NCBI GenBank assembly: GCA_016196785.1
Contig: JACPXA010000195.1
Location: 1 to 8,359 of the forward strand
From: Elusimicrobiota bacterium
GTDB lineage: Bacteria > Elusimicrobiota > Elusimicrobia > 2-01-FULL-59-12 > JACPXA01
Length of the DNA: 8,359 bases
Direction of reading: 5' to 3'
Part shown: in pieces, positions 1 to 5,536 of the stretch
Layout: each line of letters starts with the position of its first letter
Position numbering within the stretch: position 1 is the stretch's first letter
Translations under genes and position numbers: made by a program
Notes under the pieces: model-generated
Told to the model about the DNA's origin: nothing
The model's database searches: none
The model's input: only the letters and a program-made list of their open reading frames with translations

Positions 1-882
1 GTTGCAGTGGATGGACAGGAAGAGGTCCGCCTGCCGTTCATTGGCGAAGAGCGCCCGATCCGCCAAGGGCACAAAGGTGTCATCCTCCCTGGTTAGGTAG
101 ACTTCGTACCGCCCTCGCTCGCGGAGGATTCTCGTCAATTCTCTGGCAAAGAGCAGGTTGATGTCTTTCTCCTTCGTCCTCCGGTAACCGACCGCCCCTG
201 GATCGTGACCGCCATGTCCAGCATCAACGACAATCCGATGGATCCGATGGCCCTGAGGCAGTGGAGAAGACCCAGCGGCCTTCCCCCTCACCCCCGCCTC
301 CTCCTCGACTCGCTTCGCTCGCTCGGGGTCGGCGGCCGGGGGGAGAGGAAGGGGGACCTGAACGGTCCCCTTCTGACTCTCCAGAGAAGCCAGTTGGAGG
401 GTCTTTGCACTGCCGTCCCATACCACGCCGTACTCCACAGCCTGTGTGAACGCGGGGGAAGAGAGGAACTCGAGCGGCACCGCGATTTTCCCGTCAATCT
501 CCGTCAATGGATGATCCAACGGACGGCGGACGTCATCCACGCTTACGACCTGCTCCCCCGGAAAAAAATCTACCCAGTGTTGGCCAATGGCCAGTCGGAC
601 CTTCCCTGAGACTTGAAACCAATGCAGCGTGCCACGAAACACCAACTCCACATCGGACAGGAAGACGTACGGGATTCCCTCCTCCTGGAGGAAGGGAATG
701 CCGCCAATGAAGCGTCCGTCTCGGTACACATCAATGACCGTCCCCTTGGGTTTGCTAAAGAGACCGGCGCTGGAGCTGTCGGGGGGAAGCACGATTCCTC
801 CCAGCCAAGCGAGCGTAAAACACACAAAGGCAACCCGACGAACTCGAGCCGCCTTTGTGAACGATGACTCCCCCCCCGCCAA
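1..882 (-). CDS. N-acetylmuramoyl-L-alanine amidase (Amidase_3), exported, C-terminus cut by window edge
   Basis: This is a zinc-dependent peptidoglycan amidase that cleaves the bond between N-acetylmuramic acid and the stem peptide in the periplasm or wall. 294 residues are visible, and the frame stays open to the left edge. The Amidase_3 motifs are clear: VVDAGHGGHDPGA (Zn ligand H223), TKEKDINL (Zn ligand E238), VYLTREDD, and ADLFLSIHCN (Zn ligand H292). N-terminally, RVRR is followed by a hydrophobic stretch (residues 17-32) that looks like a signal peptide. Residues about 40-170 contain strand-rich repeats and an IDGKIAVPLEFL motif typical of copper-amine-oxidase N-terminal-like domains, not an AMIN domain. 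Residues about 175-213 form a low-complexity linker made by a GC-rich repeat. There is no ATG. TTG at 882-880 is the best start because an in-frame stop lies at 909-907, but I see no good Shine-Dalgarno sequence, so the start is uncertain. It begins 11 bp after pepA and is probably co-transcribed with it. Confidence 0.9.
   Translation of the reverse strand, partial: MAGGESSFTKAARVRRVAFVCFTLAWLGGIVLPPDSSSAGLFSKPKGTVIDVYRDGRFIGGIPFLQEEGIPYVFLSDVELVFRGTLHWFQVSGKVRLAIGQHWVDFFPGEQVVSVDDVRRPLDHPLTEIDGKIAVPLEFLSSPAFTQAVEYGVVWDGSAKTLQLASLESQKGTVQVPLPLPPAADPERAKRVEEEAGVRGKAAGSSPLPQGHRIHRIVVDAGHGGHDPGAVGYRRTKEKDINLLFARELTRILRERGRYEVYLTREDDTFVPLADRALFANERQADLFLSIHCN
279..352. repeat. GC-rich imperfect palindrome inserted in the amidase linker
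   Basis: On the plus strand a C-rich arm (279-296, beginning CCTTCCCCCTCACC) is almost complementary to a G-rich arm (337-352, CGGGGGGAGAGGAAGG), with small bulges. A CTCGCTTCGCTCGCTC-type core lies between them. The element keeps the amidase frame open and encodes a Pro/Ala/Glu/Arg-rich linker between the N-terminal domain and the catalytic domain. It resembles the G/C-rich palindromic repeats usually found between genes. That resemblance is from memory; only the local symmetry is seen here. Confidence 0.5.
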
Positions 883-893
883 GCCGAAATTTT

Positions 894-2411
894 TCAGTTC
901 GTGAACTCAGTCAAGTAAGTGAGGAGCATCCGAACCCCAAAGCCGGTGCCGCCAGCCACGCCGTTCGCTCGACCTTTATCCGCCCACGCGGGGCCGGCGA
1001 TATCCAGATGCACCCACGGGGTTTTGCCCACAAACTCCTGCAGGAACAACCCGCCAATGATCGCCCCCGCCTCCCGCTTTCCCGCGATATTCTTCATATC
1101 AGCGACCGAGCTCTTGAGCTGCTCCCGGTACTCCTGAACCAACGGCAACGGCCAGAGCTTTTCACCGACCTTCGCCCCGGCGGCCTTAAGCCTTTCCAGA
1201 AGATCCTCCCGGTTACCCATTGCGCCGGCCACCTGATCCCCTAACGCCACGATACAGGCCCCCGTCAATGTCGCCAGATCAATGATTTCATCCACCGACT
1301 CTTTGACCGCATAGCTCAAGGCGTCAGCGAGCACCAAGCGCCCTTCGGCGTCGGTGTTCAAGACCTCAATCGTCTTGCCATTCAGCGCCTTCACGACATC
1401 CCCCGGTTTCATCGCGGCCCCGCCCGGCATGTTCTCTGCCACCGACAGGAATCCATGCACGATGACTGGGGGTTTTAGGATCGGCAGAGCCCGGAACACG
1501 CCGAGAATGGCCGCAGCCCCCGCCATATCCATCTTCATCGTCTCCATGCCTTCGGAAGACTTCAGCGACAGACCGCCGGAATCAAAGGTAATTCCCTTCC
1601 CCGCCAACGCCACCGTGCGCTTCACGGTAACGCCCTTCGGCGGCCGATACACCAAGTGGAGGAACACCGGCGGGTGCGCGCTTCCACGGGCCACACCGAG
1701 GAGCGCCCCCATCCCCAGCCGTTCAATCTCCGGCTTCCGAAAGATCTTCACTTCCACAGTCCCGTCACTCCCCAGGGAACGGGCCACCTCGGCGACCTGC
1801 TCTGGAATCAAATCGCTGGGAGGCTCATTGACGAGGTCTCTCGCAAAGTTGGTGGCTTCGGCGAAGAGCATTCCCTGCCGGATCGCTGAGCGAGCCGCGG
1901 TGATGGTCTGTCTCTCCGAAATGATCACCGTGACCTGACGTATCGATGGCGGACGATCCTCATTTTTGGAGCGATGCTTCTCATACCGGTACGAGGCCAG
2001 TCCCACCGACTCAGCAATCGCCTGGGCGGTTTCTTCCAGACTGGGGAGCGGCGGGGTACCCGTAGGGTGAGGCATCGCCAGACCAAATTGGGTAAGCCGC
2101 ATCCCTTCCGCCTTCCGCGTCGCCACGGCGACAGCCTTCCGGAGATTCTCCTGCCCATAGCGCTCACGGTCCCCAAGTCCAACAAGGAGGACTCGGCTGG
2201 CGGCCTTCCGGGCGTTGGCACCGGCAAGATGGAGTACCGCCACCTCTTCCGCCTTTCCCCGAAATCCCTCGGCGCTGGCGAGTTGCCATAACACCCGCCC
2301 CAAGCCAGCCAGCCACGGGGTGGCGATTGACTTTTGTCCTGTAAATGTGAAGATAGCGAGGGTTTGGTTCGTCCCTCGCCACTGTGCCCGATCAACAACG
2401 GTCAGTGTCAT
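894..2411 (-). CDS. pepA: Leucyl aminopeptidase, M17 family (cytosol aminopeptidase PepA)
   Basis: This is a cytoplasmic two-metal exopeptidase that removes N-terminal residues from peptides and forms hexamers in known relatives. At 505 residues it is full length (E. coli PepA is 503). The M17 signature NTDAEGRL is at 352-359. The expected metal and catalytic residues are all present: K272 and D277 in GKGITFDSGG, K284 in LSLK, D295 in KMDMAG, D354, E356 and R358. Each is offset by two from the E. coli numbering. Residues 1 to about 165 form the variable N-terminal domain, and residues about 180-505 the catalytic domain. The ATG is preceded by AGGAGG at 8 bp, a strong ribosome binding site that fixes the start. 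It lies 15 bp after the HemQ-like gene and 11 bp before the amidase, so it is inside an operon. E. coli PepA is also a DNA-binding repressor; nothing here shows whether this one is. Confidence 0.97.
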   Translation of the reverse strand: MTLTVVDRAQWRGTNQTLAIFTFTGQKSIATPWLAGLGRVLWQLASAEGFRGKAEEVAVLHLAGANARKAASRVLLVGLGDRERYGQENLRKAVAVATRKAEGMRLTQFGLAMPHPTGTPPLPSLEETAQAIAESVGLASYRYEKHRSKNEDRPPSIRQVTVIISERQTITAARSAIRQGMLFAEATNFARDLVNEPPSDLIPEQVAEVARSLGSDGTVEVKIFRKPEIERLGMGALLGVARGSAHPPVFLHLVYRPPKGVTVKRTVALAGKGITFDSGGLSLKSSEGMETMKMDMAGAAAILGVFRALPILKPPVIVHGFLSVAENMPGGAAMKPGDVVKALNGKTIEVLNTDAEGRLVLADALSYAVKESVDEIIDLATLTGACIVALGDQVAGAMGNREDLLERLKAAGAKVGEKLWPLPLVQEYREQLKSSVADMKNIAGKREAGAIIGGLFLQEFVGKTPWVHLDIAGPAWADKGRANGVAGGTGFGVRMLLTYLTEFTN

Positions 2412-2419
2412 GACGGTAT

Positions 2420-2425
2420 CCTCCT
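2420..2425 (-). promoter_or_regulatory. Ribosome binding site of pepA
   Basis: The minus strand reads AGGAGG 8 bp upstream of the pepA ATG (2411-2409). It is the strongest Shine-Dalgarno sequence in this half of the window and lies directly after the stop codon of the upstream gene, so pepA has its own efficient translation start within the operon. Confidence 0.85.
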
Positions 2426-2426
2426 C

Positions 2427-3170
2427 TCAGAACTCGTCCAAAATCGTCTTCAGGTCAACAGCACGTCCCACAAACATCGGGGTATCCCGCGCCGTGTAGC
2501 GGCTCGCCTCGGTCTTCCGCAGCCGCTCGACTAGATGCACAAACTGGTCTGGGGCATTCGATTCAAAGGCGACAACAAAATCCTGATCGTCAATGCCAAA
2601 GGAGTATGAGGTGTTGATCCGCACCGAGGGGAACTCATGGCCGACGGCGATGTGCTCGTTCATCAGCCGCATCCGTTCCTCAAAGGGGAGCAGGTACCAT
2701 TCCCGGCTCTTCACAAAGGGATACACAAACAGGTACTGCGTGGGGCCTCGCTCAAACGCGCTATCTTTTTCCTGGGGCTGGGAATACTCCGAGGCTTTTT
2801 TCATGGCCAGGAAGGCATGCGGCTGGCTCAGGTACGACGCCAAGGTGGTTCGGACCAGCCTCCTGGAAAAATCATTCAGGCGATCCAAGGTGGGGGCCTG
2901 CAGCCAGAAGAGAAAGTCACTGTCGTTCTTGAAACCGAGCGTCGAAAAAGCGCGGAGGGTCACCGCATCCTGCCGACATCCAGCCTCGACCGCCTGCAGG
3001 AACTCCGTGCGATGGAGCGTCTTCGCCTCAGCCGGCAACCGCCGCCACACAGGATCCACCCGGAACAACGTGTAGTTGACATATGAAACGCCCTGTGGCG
3101 TTGACGGGGAAGGGGAGGAGGAAGCGAGCGTCTTTCCCGAACCCCAGCCCCCTCGCTTCCTCCGACTCAC
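2427..3170 (-). CDS. hemQ: Chlorite dismutase/HemQ-family protein, likely coproheme decarboxylase
   Basis: Members of this family either split chlorite (Cld) or convert Fe-coproporphyrin III to haem b (HemQ/ChdC). Family blocks are clear: YTLFRVDPVWRRLP, then REWYLLPFEER, MNEHIAVGHEFPSV, SYSFGIDDQDFVVAFE and SRYTARDTP near the C-terminus. Counting from the more upstream GTG at 3191 (254 residues), the WY pair is W165-Y166; the Tyr matches the catalytic Tyr of ChdC enzymes. The proximal haem His is probably H180. The position of the distal Arg of true chlorite dismutases appears to be Ile192 (R191 is adjacent). I therefore favour ChdC over Cld. This is alignment by eye. The GTG at 3170 overlaps the ahbAB stop (GTGA), giving 247 residues. 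The first 30 or so residues are a Ser/Pro/Arg-rich extension encoded by a hairpin repeat and are not part of the family. A TTG at 3068 would cut into the first strand, so it is unlikely. Confidence 0.9.
   Translation of the reverse strand: MSRRKRGGWGSGKTLASSSPSPSTPQGVSYVNYTLFRVDPVWRRLPAEAKTLHRTEFLQAVEAGCRQDAVTLRAFSTLGFKNDSDFLFWLQAPTLDRLNDFSRRLVRTTLASYLSQPHAFLAMKKASEYSQPQEKDSAFERGPTQYLFVYPFVKSREWYLLPFEERMRLMNEHIAVGHEFPSVRINTSYSFGIDDQDFVVAFESNAPDQFVHLVERLRKTEASRYTARDTPMFVGRAVDLKTILDEF
3117..3163. repeat. Perfect 12-bp inverted repeat in the N-terminal extension of the HemQ-like gene
   Basis: GGAGGAAGCGAG (3117-3128) and CTCGCTTCCTCC (3152-3163) are exact complements separated by 23 bases. The hairpin begins 3 bases after the ahbAB stop codon on the transcribed strand. 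It is not followed by a T run there, so it does not look like a rho-independent terminator. It may be an inserted palindromic repeat, or an RNA structure affecting the translation or stability of the downstream gene. Confidence 0.6.
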
Positions 3171-4225
3171 TGCGCGGCGTCGGCTTCCCACTGGTCGAGC
3201 CTCTCATCGAAGTATTTCAAGCGAATCTTCTTGTACTCCCGCGTGCTATATAACAGACAGTACTCCGTCAGCTCCGTCGCTTGAGCGATAGCATCAATCA
3301 CCGCCTGACACTCCTCCACCGTCCGTCCATGGACCATCGTAAAGATCGAATAGGGCCAATCGGGGTAGACCGGTCGCTGATAACAATGGCTGACCTTCTT
3401 AAAGGACGCCATGGTCCGACCGACCTCTTCCATCCGGTCCCCGGGCACGACCCACACCCCCATCGCATTCTCAGTAAACCCTGCCCGACGATGGAAGAGG
3501 ATAGCTGCATAGCGCCGCATCCGTCCCTGTTCCTGAAACCGTCGGGCTTGCTCCAGCACCTCGGCCTCCGAACATCCTAAGGATTCTGCCAACGTCTGGA
3601 AAGGGCGGGACACTAACGGGAAGTCTTCCTGCAAGACCCGGATAAAGGCGATTTCCCGGTCAGTGACGGGTTGCGCTTGAATCGCCTTGCGTTTCGCGTC
3701 ATCATACGTGACGGTGGCCGATCGGGCGGAGGCTGGCTCTGTGCCCTCGACATCGAGTTGCACCCCGATCTTAAACAACCGCAACGTGGGGAGTATCCGG
3801 GCGCTCTCCGCCCCCGAGAGCCGGCGGAGTCGTTCCACGCTCTGTTCCAAGGAACACAAGGGAGGAATCGCTAAGGTGAACCACAGGTTGTAGGCATGGT
3901 TTCGTGCGTAGTTATGACTCACGCCGGGATGACGATTCACGACCTTGGCCGCTTGATCCAGCCGCTCTGGGACGGCACGCATCGCCACGAGCGTGGATTG
4001 ATAGCCCAGCGCCCGGGTATCAAAAATCGCACTGATCTGCCGGACGATGCGGAGTTTCTTTAGGCGCTGGAGGCGAGTGATGGTATCCGATTCGGTCAGC
4101 CCCAGGGGTACCCCGATCTCGGCAAAGGGGGTAGGGACCAACGGGAGGGCCTCCTGAACGCGCATCAAGATCTTGCGATCAAGCTCGTCCATCGTTGAGG
4201 CAGGGCGTTGCACGGAGGTTTCCAT
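3167..4225 (-). CDS. ahbAB: Siroheme decarboxylase, fused AhbA-AhbB (NirD/L-like, Lrp/AsnC-type fold)
   Basis: AhbA/AhbB decarboxylate siroheme to 12,18-didecarboxysiroheme, the first step of the alternative haem pathway. The related NirD/L/G/H proteins do the same for haem d1. The 352-residue protein has two tandem modules, each an AsnC-like winged helix plus an RAM-like domain. Module 1 (about 12-160) starts DELDRKIL and contains VSHNYARNHAYNLWFT (102-117). Module 2 (about 186-345) starts VTDREIAFIRVLQ and contains KVSHCYQRP (277-285), DWPYSIFTMVHG (289-300) and ends with REYKKIRLKYF. The SHNY...YNLWFT and SHCYQRP...WPY...FTM.HG motifs separate this family from ordinary Lrp/AsnC regulators. 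H104 and H280 are candidate haem-site residues. In many organisms these are two separate genes; here they are fused. ATG 4225 has no clear Shine-Dalgarno sequence; M12 (4192) is an alternative start, also without one. The leader is almost entirely the palindromic element at 4236-4405. Confidence 0.88.
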   Translation of the reverse strand: METSVQRPASTMDELDRKILMRVQEALPLVPTPFAEIGVPLGLTESDTITRLQRLKKLRIVRQISAIFDTRALGYQSTLVAMRAVPERLDQAAKVVNRHPGVSHNYARNHAYNLWFTLAIPPLCSLEQSVERLRRLSGAESARILPTLRLFKIGVQLDVEGTEPASARSATVTYDDAKRKAIQAQPVTDREIAFIRVLQEDFPLVSRPFQTLAESLGCSEAEVLEQARRFQEQGRMRRYAAILFHRRAGFTENAMGVWVVPGDRMEEVGRTMASFKKVSHCYQRPVYPDWPYSIFTMVHGRTVEECQAVIDAIAQATELTEYCLLYSTREYKKIRLKYFDERLDQWEADAAQ

Positions 4226-4235
4226 GGTTTAGAAG

Positions 4236-4405
4236 TTGAGACTGGCGAATAACGCGCTTCGTAGCGAAATGTCGGATGCCGTGCCGAGCCAAGGAAGGCG
4301 AGCGACGGCATACTTGACGAAGGAACGGTATGCCGAGCGAGCCTGACGCAGGCGGAGGCCGGCAGCCGACATTGCAGCCGATGGGTAGTTATTCGCCAGT
4401 CTCAA
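4236..4405. repeat. 170-bp symmetric imperfect palindrome (MITE-like element or structured leader)
   Basis: Three sets of complementary arms share one centre (between 4320 and 4321). The outer arms are 18-bp perfect: TTGAGACTGGCGAATAAC at 4236-4253 and its complement at 4388-4405. The middle arms are 4268-4281 and 4360-4373 (14 bp, one mismatch). The inner arms are CGGCATAC at 4306-4313 and GTATGCCG at 4328-4335. The unpaired segments are 14 and 24 bases on each side, identical in length, so the whole unit is one diverged palindrome. Alternative local hairpins exist: TGCCGT/ACGGCA (4277-4282 with 4305-4310) and GCCTG/CAGGC near 4341-4353. It fills the gap between the dehydrogenase stop codon and the ahbAB start. 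No transposase and no clear target-site duplication were found. Confidence 0.75.
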
Positions 4406-4406
4406 G

Positions 4407-5519
4407 TTATCCGACCCGTGAAGGTTTCGAAAGCTTCGGGGCGAGCGCTTCAACCGTCTCAACAGCCTGCGACAGGTCGTCGGCCGTCACCGGGAAGGGA
4501 AGGTTGCGGAGTGTCTCCTTTGGATCCAGCGCCACCCGGAACGCCTCAGGAAGATGGGCACGGGCCGTCCCATCCAGCTCCAACTCTTCAAGCGTGGTCG
4601 GCAACCCTAGGGACCGGAACAACGTCTCCAACGCCTGAAGTTCCTCCAACTTCCGTTCCAACGCCAACTGCAGCAGGATCCCGTACCCCACTGTCTCACC
4701 GTGGAGCAGTGAGCGGGGAGGCAAGATATGGGTAAGGCCGTTGCTGAGGGCATGCGCCGCCACCGCGCGGCACTTCTCCCCACCCAACCCACCGACCATG
4801 CCGGCCCAGGCGATATTGACGATGACAAGCTGCTCGACCGCTGGCGTCCACCGTCCCTTCGCAAGCTCTTGCTGAGCTGTCAACCCCTGCTGAAAGATGA
4901 CGTCATGAATGCGCTGAGAGAGATCTAGGGCCACTTGGGTGAGGGCATCGGTGTACCGCCCATGAGTAGAGGCATGGGACTCATGGTATTTCGCCAGGGC
5001 ATCGGCCATGCCCGCCGCCAAGAGGCGCCCTGGGGCCACCGGGCCTTTCACAAGAAAGCAGACAGGGTCAATGATCATCACCTCGGGCGCTCGGTCCAAC
5101 AACAGGTACTCCTGTTGCGCCCCTTCCGGCGAGTTGATCGCGGAGAGCGCGGACCAGGCGGCGCAGGTCGCCGCGCTGGTGGGGATCGTCACGGCCAGGC
5201 ACCGCAGATGAAACGCTACCGCTTTAGCGGTATCCAAGGCCCGGCCCCCTCCAATCCCCACCACCAGATCGGCATGTTCCTGTTTGCCTCGGATCACCCA
5301 GGAGTGGATTTCCTCCAAGGTGCATTCCCCCCCAAAGGGCTGGGCGGAGGGCAAAATGGAGAACACCCTCTGGCGCTGCAAGAGCTCCCCCAAAGGCTGA
5401 GCCAAGCTTTCGAGAACCCAGGGCTCGCCGATCAGCAGGGCGCGTGACCCCTGGGTGAGCGCACTGAGGGCTCCGGGACCAAAACGGACCTGGCCGGGGG
5501 CGATGTGGCGGGTAATCAT
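4407..5519 (-). CDS. Iron-containing alcohol dehydrogenase family, glycerol dehydrogenase-like
   Basis: This is a soluble NAD(P)-dependent metal alcohol dehydrogenase. From ATG 5519 it is 370 residues, against about 367 for E. coli GldA. GIGGGRALDTAK (residues about 88-99) is the GGGxxxDxxK dinucleotide-binding motif. PTSAATCAAWSALSAI (113-128) aligns with the PT.AST.A..SALSV segment of GldA. The metal ligands appear as D173 in AAGMADAL, H256 in AHALSNGLT and H273 in SLLHGETV, nearly the same numbering as glycerol dehydrogenases. One difference is visible: Cys (residue 119) stands where GldA has the Asp of STDAP, so the substrate may not be glycerol. The frame runs upstream to 5624, but that part overlaps thiC and is not family-like. 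ATG 5519, 17 bp after the thiC stop, is the likely start, with only a weak GGGA in front. Its role next to thiC and ahbAB is unknown. Sn-glycerol-1-phosphate dehydrogenase is a less likely alternative. Confidence 0.85.
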   Translation of the reverse strand: MITRHIAPGQVRFGPGALSALTQGSRALLIGEPWVLESLAQPLGELLQRQRVFSILPSAQPFGGECTLEEIHSWVIRGKQEHADLVVGIGGGRALDTAKAVAFHLRCLAVTIPTSAATCAAWSALSAINSPEGAQQEYLLLDRAPEVMIIDPVCFLVKGPVAPGRLLAAGMADALAKYHESHASTHGRYTDALTQVALDLSQRIHDVIFQQGLTAQQELAKGRWTPAVEQLVIVNIAWAGMVGGLGGEKCRAVAAHALSNGLTHILPPRSLLHGETVGYGILLQLALERKLEELQALETLFRSLGLPTTLEELELDGTARAHLPEAFRVALDPKETLRNLPFPVTADDLSQAVETVEALAPKLSKPSRVG

Positions 5520-5536
5520 AGAGGAATCCCGAACGC

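Noticed and set aside
205..609. A 134-codon plus-strand frame at the left end
   Set aside because: The opposite strand encodes the amidase with its zinc motifs; the plus frame lacks any family pattern.
674..699. Near-palindrome ATTCCCTCCTCC/GGAGGAAGGGAAT in the amidase gene
   Set aside because: It encodes the ordinary IPFLQEEGIP segment, has one unpaired base and no other sign of function.
1354..1938. A 194-codon plus-strand frame antisense to pepA
   Set aside because: Shadow of the M17 catalytic domain, Pro/Ser/Arg-rich and without motifs.
4236..4405. Integron attC site interpretation of the palindrome
   Set aside because: The ends read GAATAAC and GTTATTC, which do not fit the RYYYAAC/GTTRRRY core pattern. 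No integrase or cassette array is present.
4229..4462. A 77-codon minus-strand frame across the palindromic element
   Set aside because: It overlaps the dehydrogenase 3' end in another frame and is composed mostly of the palindrome. It matches no family I recognise and is explained by the repeat.
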